Shown: positions 8,780-17,234 of the stretch, piece by piece
Position numbering within the stretch: the stretch's first letter is position 1
Layout: each line of letters opens with the position of its first letter
Source: an uncultured Bacteroidales bacterium
Lineage (GTDB): Bacteria; Bacteroidota; Bacteroidia; Bacteroidales; Muribaculaceae
Direction of reading: 5' to 3'
DNA length: 64,000 nucleotides
Assembly: GCA_902777835.1 (NCBI GenBank)
Contig: CACYVC010000011.1
Span: forward strand, 124,001-188,000
Notes under the pieces: generated by a model
The model's input: the letters and a program-made list of their open reading frames with translations, nothing else
Told to the model about the DNA's origin: nothing
Databases searched by the model: none
Position numbers and translations under genes: made by a program

Positions 8780-9742
8780 TCATTGATCAAGCCCTATGGT
8801 TGTGTCAACATTATACCGCGGGCGGTTCTTCACCTCGGTATAGATTTTACCCACATACTCACCAATAATACCAAGGCCAATCAAGACAAAAGCACCTACA
8901 AACCAAATAGACAGAATAATTGACGGCCAACCCGAAACGGCACGTCCCATAAAGTAGGCGCACAACACATAAATCAGCATTGCTAAGGCAATGAGCAGGA
9001 ACAGCAGTCCCACATGCATCACCAAGCGTACAGGCTTAACGCTAAACGAGGTGATGCCGTCGATTGCGAAGTTCACCATTTTCTTAAATGGATACTTACT
9101 CTTGCCAGCAATACGTGCCGAACGGTCATAATACACGCAATCGGTTTTGTAACCCAACTTGGTGACAATGCCACGAATGAACAGATTTCGCTCCTTGTAG
9201 TCGAGTAATGCCAGTACAGCGCGGCGACTCATCAAGCGGAAGTCGGCATGGTTCTCTATCGTTGATACGCCAAGTCGCTTCATCAAACCATAAAACATGT
9301 TGGCTGTAGTGCGCTTAAACCATATGTCGGTCTTCCGCTCTTTACGCACACCAAATACAATGTCGCAACCATCTTTATAACGTTCAACCATCCTAGGAAT
9401 CACCCTAATATCATCTTGGAGGTCAGCATCAAGGCTCACTGTGATATCACAATGGTCCACAGCAGCGGCTAGTCCTGCCATGAGTGCATTCTGGTGCCCG
9501 CTATTGTAGGTAAGCTTCACGCCAGCCACCCTACTACTCTCGGACGCCAATCGTTCAATGATTTTCCAAGTGTCATCGCGAGAGCCGTCATCGACATAAA
9601 GCAGTTTGCTATCCTGCGCTATAATATCTTGAACAATCATCTCATCCATCAGTTGCATTAGATGCTCATGTGACTGTGGCAGCGCCTCCTGCTCATTAAA
9701 GCTAGGAACCACGATGTATATTGTTGGTATATCTTTTCCCAT
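8780..9742 (-). CDS. Family 2 glycosyltransferase, polyprenyl-phosphate glycosyltransferase type (GtrB/DPM1-like)
   Basis: Membrane enzyme, 320 residues, expected to move a sugar from a nucleotide donor to a polyprenyl phosphate for envelope glycan synthesis. A GT-A domain occupies about residues 1-230: IYIVVPSFNEQEALP at the start, YVDDGSRDDTW near 50 and SLDADLQDD near 103 (the DXD-type metal site). Two C-terminal helices follow (about 236-257 and 269-291) with GEYVGKIYTEVKNRPRY after the second, as in GtrB and DPM1 relatives. It is divergent from mutA and shares no obvious operon partner. The sugar is not predictable. Confidence 0.9.
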   Translation of the reverse strand: MGKDIPTIYIVVPSFNEQEALPQSHEHLMQLMDEMIVQDIIAQDSKLLYVDDGSRDDTWKIIERLASESSRVAGVKLTYNSGHQNALMAGLAAAVDHCDITVSLDADLQDDIRVIPRMVERYKDGCDIVFGVRKERKTDIWFKRTTANMFYGLMKRLGVSTIENHADFRLMSRRAVLALLDYKERNLFIRGIVTKLGYKTDCVYYDRSARIAGKSKYPFKKMVNFAIDGITSFSVKPVRLVMHVGLLFLLIALAMLIYVLCAYFMGRAVSGWPSIILSIWFVGAFVLIGLGIIGEYVGKIYTEVKNRPRYNVDTTIGLDQ

Positions 9743-9905
9743 ATTTTTTATCTTTAAACTACAAAATTACAAAGAAAAATATTTTCATAATACATTAGAG
9801 CCGAAAATTTTTATAAAAAGCACAAAAAGACTATATTCGAACATCTCAATGTGTAAAATTACTTAAATTAAAATTTTTAATATAAATATATTTATATATA
9901 TTTTG

Positions 9906-9914
9906 TACCTTTGC
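9906..9914 (+). promoter_or_regulatory. Promoter -7 element of mutAB
   Basis: TACCTTTGC, 72 bases before the mutA ATG, in very AT-rich DNA. No clear TTG lies at the usual distance upstream. No cobalamin riboswitch is recognisable in this 243-base gap. Confidence 0.55.
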
Positions 9915-9986
9915 AGTCGTTTTTGAAGACCTAGTATTTTACACGAAATTTTATACGTTACTATATAAATTTTACTATTAAAAGTT

Positions 9987-11804
9987 ATGGCAGAAAAATT
10001 TGAGAAATTGTTTGACCAATTCGCTCCTGTCACTCCCGAGGAGTGGCGCGCTAAAGCTGAAGTTGACCTGAAAGGTGCCGACTACAGCAAGAAGATGATT
10101 TGGCGAACAAATGAAGGTTTCAACGTTGAGCCAATCTACCGTGGTGTTGACATTGAGAACCTCAAGACCATTGAGTCGCTTCCTGGCGAATTTCCTTTCG
10201 TGAGAGGCACTCGCGTGAGCAACGACTGGTATGTGCGCCAAGACATCGACGTTGACGATGAGGACGCCAATGCTAAAGCTCTTGAAATTCTGAATAAAGG
10301 CATCAACAACGTGGGATTCAACCTGCCTCACGGAAAGAACGTTGACATCGCCGCACTACTAGACAAAATTGACCTGAACGCTGCTGCTGTTGACATCAAC
10401 TGCTGCCCTAAAGAGGCCATCGACGTTGCCAAGCAACTCGTTGCCATCATTGAGAAGCAAGGTGCCCAAGAGACATTTGTCGGCTCTATCAACTTCGATC
10501 CATTCCGTCGCTACTTCAAGCACGGAGAGCCATTCCCTGGCGACATGGTTGCCATGGCAAAGGAGATGCTCAACATCGTGAAACCCGTCAAGAACCTGCG
10601 TGTTCTTAGCGTTGACGCTATCATGCTTAACAATGCCGGTGCTTTCATCTACCAAGAACTTGGCTATGCCCTGGCATGGGGTAATGAATGGATGGCAATG
10701 CTCACCGAGGCTGGTGTTCCTGCTCAAGAAGTTGCAACTCGCATCAAGTTCAACATGGGTATCTCTACTGTTTATTTTATGGAGATTGCCAAATTCCGTG
10801 CTGCACGCATGCTGTGGGCTCAAATCGTGAAGCAATACAACCCAGAGTGCGACTGCGCTTGCAAGATGGTTGTCAATGCTGCCACCACCGAGTTCACTCA
10901 AACCGTATTTGACAGCTACGTGAACCTGCTCCGCAGCCAGACTCAAGCCATGTCGGCAGCACTCGCTGGTGTTGACTCTATCGTAGTAGCGCCATTTGAC
11001 AAGGCTTACCAAACTCCCAACGACTTTAGCGAGCGCATCGCCCGCAACCAGCAGATCCTCCTCAAAGAGGAAAGTCATCTTGATAAGGTGGTTGACCCTG
11101 CCGGTGGTTCTTACTATGTGGAGATGCTCACCATGTCAATAGCACAAGAGGGATGGAAACTCTTCCTCGACGTTGAGGATAAGGGTGGTTTCAAGACTGT
11201 ACAAGAGGCTGGAGAAATCACCGCAGCGGTTAACGCTAGCGCTAAGGCTCGTTTTGACAAAGTGGCTAAGCGCCGTGAGCAACTGCTAGGCACCAACCAG
11301 TTCCCCAACTTTACCGAAAAGAGCGAAGGCAAGGCTGCCAATATCAACTATGAAGCACAGCCCGATGGCGTGCTCAATCGTCAGCGCCTCGCTACCCACT
11401 TTGAGCAACTGCGTCTTGCTACAGAGAACGCCGCTCACACTCCCAAGGTATTCATGCTGACCATTGGAAACTTGACTATGCGTCTAGCTCGCGCACAATT
11501 CAGCAGCAACTTCTTTGCTTGCTCTGGATATGAGATTATCGACAACAACGGATTTAAGACCGTTGAGGAAGGAATCGACGCTGCTCTTGAGAAGAAAGCC
11601 GATGTTATCGTGCTTTGTTCAAGCGATCCCGAGTATGACGAGTATGCTCCCGCAGCGTTCAAGTACTTGGACGGCCGCGCCGAGTTTGTAATTGCCGGTC
11701 CCGAGAACGACGCGTTCAAAGAACTTGGCATCAAGTACTTTATCAATGTGAAGAGCAATGTGCAAGCCACATTAACTGAATTTAATGCTAAACTTTTAAA
11801 ATAA
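9987..11804 (+). CDS. mutA: Methylmalonyl-CoA mutase small subunit
   Basis: Non-catalytic partner of MutB in the adenosylcobalamin-dependent enzyme that interconverts succinyl-CoA and (R)-methylmalonyl-CoA, the route to propionate in Bacteroidales. 605 residues, normal for the family. The N-terminal ~480 residues follow the mutase barrel (TPEEWRAKAEVDLKGADY near the start; VVDPAGGSYYVEMLT near 370). The C-terminal ~120 residues have the B12-domain fold but lack the DxHxxG cobalamin ligand motif, as expected for the small subunit. mutB starts nine bases after the stop, so the two form an operon. Confidence 0.96.
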   Translation: MAEKFEKLFDQFAPVTPEEWRAKAEVDLKGADYSKKMIWRTNEGFNVEPIYRGVDIENLKTIESLPGEFPFVRGTRVSNDWYVRQDIDVDDEDANAKALEILNKGINNVGFNLPHGKNVDIAALLDKIDLNAAAVDINCCPKEAIDVAKQLVAIIEKQGAQETFVGSINFDPFRRYFKHGEPFPGDMVAMAKEMLNIVKPVKNLRVLSVDAIMLNNAGAFIYQELGYALAWGNEWMAMLTEAGVPAQEVATRIKFNMGISTVYFMEIAKFRAARMLWAQIVKQYNPECDCACKMVVNAATTEFTQTVFDSYVNLLRSQTQAMSAALAGVDSIVVAPFDKAYQTPNDFSERIARNQQILLKEESHLDKVVDPAGGSYYVEMLTMSIAQEGWKLFLDVEDKGGFKTVQEAGEITAAVNASAKARFDKVAKRREQLLGTNQFPNFTEKSEGKAANINYEAQPDGVLNRQRLATHFEQLRLATENAAHTPKVFMLTIGNLTMRLARAQFSSNFFACSGYEIIDNNGFKTVEEGIDAALEKKADVIVLCSSDPEYDEYAPAAFKYLDGRAEFVIAGPENDAFKELGIKYFINVKSNVQATLTEFNAKLLK

Positions 11805-11813
11805 TCGAGCAAC

Positions 11814-13949
11814 ATGAGACCAAATTTCAAAAACATAGACATAGCTAATGAGGCGTTCAACGTAGAACATAAGCCTCTGCATCTTGCCGAACCATGGCGC
11901 AACGCCGAGTTGCTCGACATCAAGCAAGTATATACTAAAGAAGACATCGAGGGTCTTGAGCACCTCAACTTCGTGGCTGGCATTCCTCCTTTCCTGGGAG
12001 GTCCATATAGCCTCATGTACCCATTCCGCCCATGGACAGTGCGCCAGTATGCCGGTTTCTCGACTGCAGCCGAGAGTAACGCATTCTACCGCCGCAATCT
12101 CGCCTCTGGTCAGAAGGGTCTGTCGGTAGCATTCGACCTTCCTACTCACCGTGGCTACAACGCCGACAACCAGCGTGTAGTTGGTGACGTGGGTAAAGCA
12201 GGTGTTTCTATCTGCTCCGTAGAGGACATGAAGGTGCTCTTCGACGGAATTCCTCTGGAGACCATGTCAGTATCAATGACCATGAACGGTGCCGTACTGC
12301 CAATCATGGCGTTCTACATCGTTTCAGGTCTTGAGCAGGGAGCTCAGCTTGAGCACATGGCTGGTACAATCCAGAACGATATCCTCAAGGAGTTCATGGT
12401 GCGTAACACCTATATCTATCCTCCTAAGTTCTCGATGCAGATTATCGCCAGCATCTTTGAGTACACCTCAAAGTATATGCCCAAGTTCAACTCAATTTCT
12501 ATCTCTGGCTACCACATGCAAGAGGCAGGTGCCACCGCCGACATTGAGCTCGCCTACACCCTCGCCGATGGTATGGACTACATCCGCACTGGTGTAAATG
12601 CAGGTCTTGACGTTGACGCGTTCGCTCCTCGTCTGTCATTCTTCTGGGGCATTTCGATGAATTTCTTCACCGAAATCGCCAAGATGCGTGCTGGCCGCCT
12701 GTTGTGGGCGAAGATTGTTAAGAGCTTTGGCTCAAAAAATCCAAAATCGATGTCGCTGCGTACTCACTGCCAGACTTCGGGTTGGTCACTCACAGCACAA
12801 GACCCATTCAACAACGTAGGCCGCACTTGCATCGAGGCAATGGCCGCCGCTCTAGGTCACACCCAGTCGCTGCACACCAACGCTCTTGACGAGGCAATCG
12901 CGTTGCCTACTGACTTCTCGGCACGTATCGCACGTAACACCCAAATCTACATACAGCAAGAGACCTATGTCACTAAGGCTATTGACCCATGGGCTGGTTC
13001 TTTCTATGTAGAGCGCCTCACTCACGAACTCGTGCATAAAGCATGGGAGCACATTCAGGAGATTGAGAAACTGGGCGGTATGGCGAAGGCCATCGAGACC
13101 GGCGTGCCCAAGATGCGTATCGAGGAAGCCGCAGCACGCACCCAGGCCCGCATCGACAGTGGCACTCAAACCATCGTGGGTATCAACAAGTATGCTCTCG
13201 AGAAAGAGGCTCCTATCGACATCCTTGAGATTGACAACACTGAGGTTCGCAACGAGCAAGTTGCACGACTTGAGGTGTTGCGCAAGAATCGCGACGAAGC
13301 AAAGGTTCAGGCTGACCTCAAAGCCATCACCGAGTGTGTGCGCACTGGCGAGGGCAACCTGCTTGAACTAGCAGTAGAGGCAGCCAAAGACCGTGCTTCG
13401 CTTGGTGAAATCAGTGATGCCTGCGAAGAAGTCGTAGGCCGTTATAAAGCAGTTGTTAAAACAATTTCAGGCGTGTATTCAGCAGAAGCAATTTCAGATC
13501 CCGACCTCAAGCGCGCTCGTGAGCTCACAGCTCAGTTTGCTAAGAAAGAAGGTCGTCAACCTCGCATTATGATAGCTAAGATGGGACAAGACGGTCACGA
13601 CCGTGGCGCTAAGGTTGTTGCTACAGGTTATGCCGACTGTGGCTTCGACGTTGATATGGGTCCATTGTTCCAGACTCCTGAGGAGAGTGCTCGTCAGGCT
13701 GTTGAGAACGACGTGAACGTTATGGGCGTTTCATCACTCGCCGCTGGTCACAAAACCCTCATTCCCGCTGTTATCGAGGAACTCAAGAAACTTGGTCGCG
13801 AGGACATTATCGTTACCGCTGGTGGCGTGATTCCTATGCAGGATTACGACTTCCTTTACAAGGCTGGCGTAGCTGCCATCTTCGGTCCTGGCACCTCGGT
13901 GATGAAGAGTGCCATTAAGGTGATGGAAATCTTGCTTGACGAGGAATAA
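11814..13949 (+). CDS. mutB: Methylmalonyl-CoA mutase large (catalytic) subunit
   Basis: Catalytic subunit, 711 residues. The TIM-barrel part contains the conserved segments [13 protein letters not shown] near residue 160 and [20 protein letters not shown] near 380, around the substrate channel. The C-terminal B12 domain carries [12 protein letters not shown] near 590, whose His is the lower cobalt ligand, and [14 protein letters not shown] near 670. It therefore binds cobalamin, unlike MutA. Cotranscribed with mutA, with a terminator 30 bases after the stop. No meaB-like chaperone or epimerase gene is adjacent within the window. Confidence 0.97.
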   Translation: MRPNFKNIDIANEAFNVEHKPLHLAEPWRNAELLDIKQVYTKEDIEGLEHLNFVAGIPPFLGGPYSLMYPFRPWTVRQYAGFSTAAESNAFYRRNLASGQKGLSVAFDLPTHRGYNADNQRVVGDVGKAGVSICSVEDMKVLFDGIPLETMSVSMTMNGAVLPIMAFYIVSGLEQGAQLEHMAGTIQNDILKEFMVRNTYIYPPKFSMQIIASIFEYTSKYMPKFNSISISGYHMQEAGATADIELAYTLADGMDYIRTGVNAGLDVDAFAPRLSFFWGISMNFFTEIAKMRAGRLLWAKIVKSFGSKNPKSMSLRTHCQTSGWSLTAQDPFNNVGRTCIEAMAAALGHTQSLHTNALDEAIALPTDFSARIARNTQIYIQQETYVTKAIDPWAGSFYVERLTHELVHKAWEHIQEIEKLGGMAKAIETGVPKMRIEEAAARTQARIDSGTQTIVGINKYALEKEAPIDILEIDNTEVRNEQVARLEVLRKNRDEAKVQADLKAITECVRTGEGNLLELAVEAAKDRASLGEISDACEEVVGRYKAVVKTISGVYSAEAISDPDLKRARELTAQFAKKEGRQPRIMIAKMGQDGHDRGAKVVATGYADCGFDVDMGPLFQTPEESARQAVENDVNVMGVSSLAAGHKTLIPAVIEELKKLGREDIIVTAGGVIPMQDYDFLYKAGVAAIFGPGTSVMKSAIKVMEILLDEE

Positions 13950-13977
13950 TCCTCCTCACTAAGCAATCATCAATACT

Positions 13978-14012
13978 AAAATCGCTCAGCATTATTAGCT
14001 GGGCGATTTTTA
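13978..14012 (+). terminator. Terminator of mutAB
   Basis: Hairpin ATCGCTCAGC / GCTGGGCGAT (one mismatch or wobble) followed by TTTTTAT, 30 bases after mutB. Confidence 0.85.
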
Positions 14013-14047
14013 TGCAATCTTTTACAGCTTTTTTCCAAAAAATGTTG

Positions 14048-14056
14048 TAACTTTGC
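14048..14056 (+). promoter_or_regulatory. Promoter -7 element of the acidic small protein gene
   Basis: TAACTTTGC, 24 bases before the ATG at 14080. It rules out the in-frame ATG at 14053, which would lie inside the promoter. Confidence 0.6.
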
Positions 14057-14079
14057 AAGTTGAAGTATTAAATTCAATT

Positions 14080-14301
14080 ATGGGTATACTGAAAAACTTT
14101 GAGAGCTGGGCAAATAGCGATAGCAACAAACCATCAAACCAGAGAAAAGGATTTGAGCCTTGGGCACATCCAAACCGTGGCGAAATCACTCGCCCAAGCG
14201 CAAATCCAGCTCAAGATGTTGATGATGCGGCTCTCTATAACCCACACAGCGAGTATCACAACTATCACGAAAACATCGACGATGTTGTAGATGATGATTA
14301 A
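14080..14301 (+). CDS. Small acidic protein of unknown function
   Basis: 73-residue protein starting MGILKNFESWANSD and ending in an acidic tail (ENIDDVVDDD). No signal peptide, membrane segment or known domain is seen; it is rich in Asn, Pro and His and is probably disordered. The start at 14080 is chosen because the promoter box at 14048-14056 overlaps the only upstream in-frame ATG. It has its own promoter and lies 30 bases before an outer membrane barrel gene, so it may be cotranscribed with it. Short, but with proper promoter, start and composition, so likely real. Confidence 0.6.
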   Translation: MGILKNFESWANSDSNKPSNQRKGFEPWAHPNRGEITRPSANPAQDVDDAALYNPHSEYHNYHENIDDVVDDD

Positions 14302-14331
14302 AATGATTAATAATTTAAAACTATAAACTAA

Positions 14332-15195
14332 ATGAAAAAATTTATGTTACTGACTGTAGCCGCAGTCACCGCATTAAGCATGTCGGCACAGTCGTTTGAA
14401 GACTTCTTCTCAAAAGACAAGTCAAGTGAGAAAATAACCTTTGGATTCCGCGTGGGACTCAACATCAACGGCATGAGGAACAACATCCATAACAATGATG
14501 TTTCTAAAATCTTCGATGACCTCCCATACATTCTTGACGTTCACAAAAAGGCGGGTTTAAACTTTGGTGTGAACGTTGACATACCAATCTTGAAGAGCTT
14601 GTGGATCAACACTGGTGTGTATTACACCGCTACTGGCGCAAAGTTTATCTTCAGACAAGACAACAGCAAGGTTGTGGAAGGCACTTATCTCAACGACTAT
14701 TCTGCTAACATTACTATGCACAACGTGCGCGTTCCGATTCAAGCATCTTACCGCTACAACATTAACAATAACTACCAACTGCAAGTGAACCTTGGTCCTT
14801 ATTTCGCCTATGGCATTGGAGGCAAGGCCTACATACGCAACGACGTGGAGAAGAAAAAGATTGGCACATTTGACCTCACTGGTAATCCAAAGTTCAACTA
14901 CATCACTCCCGCTGACGACAGTGATGGTTCATCAAGACTTGATCCATCTCTACTCGAGAGAGACGAGGTTAGGATTCTTAGTGTAGAAAACATCAATGAT
15001 AACAACAGCAACTATATCAACCCATTCGATATGGGCATCGCATTTGGTGTGGGCGTTACTTTAAACAAGAAGTATTTTGCTGGTTTCAACTATGATGGCG
15101 GTCTTGTGAATGTCAATGGCAAGCGCACCCGCGCTCTCAACCACAACAGCATCAAGAACCATACCTTCTCAATCAATTTAGGTTACAATTTCTAA
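14332..15195 (+). CDS. Outer membrane beta-barrel protein (PorT-like)
   Basis: 287 residues with signal peptide (MKKFMLLTVAAVTALSMSAQ). The rest has alternating hydrophobic strands (FGFRVGLNINGM, LNFGVNVDIPI, LWINTGVYYTATG, YQLQVNLGPYFAYGIGGK, KYFAGFNYDGGLVNV) and ends in a strand closing on Phe (FSINLGYNF), as in the OMP_b-brl_2/PorT-like family of eight-stranded barrels. No specific function can be assigned. It is followed by a strong terminator. Confidence 0.8.
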   Translation: MKKFMLLTVAAVTALSMSAQSFEDFFSKDKSSEKITFGFRVGLNINGMRNNIHNNDVSKIFDDLPYILDVHKKAGLNFGVNVDIPILKSLWINTGVYYTATGAKFIFRQDNSKVVEGTYLNDYSANITMHNVRVPIQASYRYNINNNYQLQVNLGPYFAYGIGGKAYIRNDVEKKKIGTFDLTGNPKFNYITPADDSDGSSRLDPSLLERDEVRILSVENINDNNSNYINPFDMGIAFGVGVTLNKKYFAGFNYDGGLVNVNGKRTRALNHNSIKNHTFSINLGYNF

Positions 15196-15221
15196 ACTCC
15201 ACAATAACAGTTTAATGTGAC

Positions 15222-15259
15222 AAACTACCGCTGGCTTCTCACATGCCAGCGGTAGTTTT
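15222..15259 (+). terminator. Terminator of the outer membrane barrel gene
   Basis: Perfect 14-base stem (AAACTACCGCTGGC / GCCAGCGGTAGTTT), then TTAATAAAA, 26 bases after the stop. Confidence 0.9.
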
Positions 15260-15280
15260 AATAAAAAACATTAAAATGAC

Positions 15281-15311
15281 TTGTCATGTGCCGAATTATA
15301 TGTAACTTTGC
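15281..15311 (+). promoter_or_regulatory. Promoter of bamD-rpoZ
   Basis: TTG at 15281-15283, 19 bases, TAACTTTGC at 15303-15311; ATG at 15335. Confidence 0.75.
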
Positions 15312-15334
15312 ACGCTAATTGGTAAAATATTGAA

Positions 15335-16141
15335 ATGACACGCCGTTTATTATTGATTTTGTCGCTGGTTGCGGTACTTTGCTCATGTGGAGAATATAGC
15401 AAAGTTATGAAAAGTAGCGACTACAACTACCGATACTCCTACGCTAAGCAGGCTTTTGAGAACAAGAAATACACTCAAGCCTACACCATTCTGGCCGACC
15501 TCGTGCCCATATTTAGAGGCACAGAGAAAGGCGAGGAATGCCTGTATCTACTTGGGCTTAGCTACTATGAGAATCACGACTACCTAAACTCTGGCTCTTA
15601 TTTCAAGCAATATTACACCCAATATCCTAAGGGACAGTTTGCAGAATTGGCACGCTTCTACGCGGGTTATGGTTACTATCTCGACTCACCCGAACCACAG
15701 CTCGACCAGAGCGAGACCATCAAGGCCATCGAAGAATTGCAGGCTTTCCTCGACTACTTCCCAAAGAGCGACAAAGTGGCGATTGCCCAAAATGCCATCT
15801 TTGAGTTGCAAGACAAGCTGGTGCTAAAAGAGCTAGAAAACGCGCAACTCTACTACAACCTTGGCAGCTACATGGGAAACAACTATGAGAGTGCAGTAAT
15901 TACAGCTAAAAACGCTATCAAGGCCTATCCTTACAGCAAATATAAAGAGAAACTCGAAATGCTCATCCTCAAATCACGCTTCAAAGAAGCTCAGATGAGT
16001 GTTGACGAGAAAAAAGAAGAACGTTATCGCACAGTAGTTGATGAGTACTATGCCTACATCAACGACTTCCCCAACAGCGAGAACCGTAAAGAAGCCGACA
16101 ATATCTTCAAGATTGCTGACAAATTCTTAAACAGGAAATAA
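15335..16141 (+). CDS. bamD: Outer membrane protein assembly factor BamD (lipoprotein)
   Basis: 268-residue TPR lipoprotein of the BAM complex, which inserts beta-barrel proteins into the outer membrane. A signal sequence with lipobox (LCSC, Cys about residue 18) precedes GEYSKVMKSSDYNYRYSYAK. TPR-like helical pairs follow (YTQAYTILADLVPIFRGT, CLYLLGLSYYENHDYLNSG, IEELQAFLDYFPKS, EEYYAYINDFPNSENRKEA), the BamD/YfiO pattern. The next gene is rpoZ, the order usual in Bacteroidales. It should be essential. A strong promoter lies directly upstream. Confidence 0.92.
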   Translation: MTRRLLLILSLVAVLCSCGEYSKVMKSSDYNYRYSYAKQAFENKKYTQAYTILADLVPIFRGTEKGEECLYLLGLSYYENHDYLNSGSYFKQYYTQYPKGQFAELARFYAGYGYYLDSPEPQLDQSETIKAIEELQAFLDYFPKSDKVAIAQNAIFELQDKLVLKELENAQLYYNLGSYMGNNYESAVITAKNAIKAYPYSKYKEKLEMLILKSRFKEAQMSVDEKKEERYRTVVDEYYAYINDFPNSENRKEADNIFKIADKFLNRK

Positions 16142-16213
16142 CATTGCACGCCAATTTGAGATTATCAATAGAAATAGAATAAAACAAACACTCAATAATA
16201 TTTAATAGACACA

Positions 16214-16558
16214 ATGGCTATCGACTACAAGAAATCAAACGCCCCACTCAACACCTCGGTTCATGACTTGATCGACCTCGCTGAGCAAACGGGCAACATC
16301 TATGAGACAGTGGCTATCATTGGCAAACGAGCCAACCAAATCTCGGCCGACATGAAGAACGACCTGGAGAAAAAACTCCAAGAGTTCACCGAAAAGACCG
16401 ACAACTTAGAGGAAATCTCGGAGAACCGCGAGCAAATCGAAATCTCGAAATACTACGAGAAACTCCCAAAATCAACCCTCATCGCCACTAAGGAATATGA
16501 GGAAGGAAAGTTGTACTTCCGCAATGTGAGCAAAGAAAAAGAGGGTCTTGATTTTTAA
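16214..16558 (+). CDS. rpoZ: RNA polymerase subunit omega, Bacteroidota type
   Basis: 114 residues, the size of the Bacteroidota omega/Rpb6-like subunit that stabilises beta' in RNA polymerase. The middle contains ETVAIIGKRANQISADMKN near residue 33, corresponding to the conserved helix of the omega fold, followed by an acidic linker and the closing LPKSTLIATKEYEEGKLYFR. It sits 72 bases after bamD, a synteny conserved in the phylum, and is followed by a bidirectional terminator. Confidence 0.85.
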   Translation: MAIDYKKSNAPLNTSVHDLIDLAEQTGNIYETVAIIGKRANQISADMKNDLEKKLQEFTEKTDNLEEISENREQIEISKYYEKLPKSTLIATKEYEEGKLYFRNVSKEKEGLDF

Positions 16559-16580
16559 AGACCTCACACAACAAAGCTAA

Positions 16581-16612
16581 AGAGCCGCGACACCCTGAGA
16601 TGTCGCGGCTCT
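16581..16612. terminator. Bidirectional terminator between rpoZ and a barrel gene
   Basis: Perfect 12-base stem (AGAGCCGCGACA / TGTCGCGGCTCT) with an 8-base loop, T-rich on the plus-strand side and weaker on the minus side. It serves rpoZ and the convergent gene ending at 16634. Confidence 0.85.
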
Positions 16613-16633
16613 ATCTTTTACACACGGCAGTGT

Positions 16634-17101
16634 TTAGAACTTATACTTCACGCCCAAGCAAGTAACGCTCTGGTTCATGTCCTTAAGGATTTGGAATCGC
16701 TCTTCTACATAGAAAGCGAATCGGTTGTTGATGGTGTATTCAGCACCCACACCCACGTTGGCACCAAAGCGGTTCACACCATCAAGATGCTTGGGAGTAA
16801 CTCTTGCATAAGAGAAACCTGCCAATGGATAGATGGCAAACTTGCTGCTAGTGTGAATCATGTAATTGAAATTAAGGTTCACATTAAAAGCACTCACGCC
16901 ATCGCTCTCAAAATAGTAAATAAACTCGGGCTCAACTCGCAAGTTGTTGATGAACTCATAATGGAAGTTCAATCCAAGACCAACCATTGAGTGCTTTGAA
17001 GCATAACTAAACTGTGCTCCAAACGCTTTCTCTCCCCTCTCGGCATTCATTGTAAAAATGCCTAACATAGCAATAATGCTAACTAAAACAATTTTTTTCA
17101 T
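16634..17101 (-). CDS. Small outer membrane beta-barrel protein
   Basis: 155 residues with signal peptide (MKKIVLVSIIAMLGIFTMNA). Amphipathic strands follow (GLGLNFHYEFI, LRVEPEFIYYF, AFNVNLNFNYMI, FAIYPLAGFSYARV, GANVGVGAEYTI), ending GVKYKF with C-terminal Phe. The pattern and size fit an OmpW/OmpX-like porin-family barrel of Bacteroidota. No enzymatic motif; function unknown. Single gene with its own promoter. Confidence 0.8.
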   Translation of the reverse strand: MKKIVLVSIIAMLGIFTMNAERGEKAFGAQFSYASKHSMVGLGLNFHYEFINNLRVEPEFIYYFESDGVSAFNVNLNFNYMIHTSSKFAIYPLAGFSYARVTPKHLDGVNRFGANVGVGAEYTINNRFAFYVEERFQILKDMNQSVTCLGVKYKF

Positions 17102-17131
17102 AATAATATCTTATTTAGTATGATTGTCGGT

Positions 17132-17163
17132 GCAAAATTAATACTTTTCAACTAATTATGCAA
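17132..17163 (-). promoter_or_regulatory. Promoter of the small barrel gene
   Basis: On the minus strand: TTG at 17163-17161, 20 bases, TAATTTTGC at 17140-17132, 31 bases before the ATG. The -33 end overlaps the foot of the gdhA terminator. Confidence 0.75.
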
Positions 17164-17192
17164 ATGCCCACCTCAAAGAGAGGCGGGCATTT
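17162..17192 (-). terminator. Terminator of gdhA
   Basis: Hairpin AAATGCCCxCCTC / GAGGxGGGCATTT with one internal mismatch and a 5-base loop, 43 bases beyond the gdhA stop on the minus strand. Confidence 0.85.
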
Positions 17193-17234
17193 ATATGTAT
17201 ATTATCTATTTTATATCAACAGATGATATATTGA

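Noticed and set aside
9743-9986. Cobalamin riboswitch upstream of mutAB
   Set aside because: The gap is AT-rich, the predicted leader is only about 65 bases, and no B12-box-like sequence is visible.
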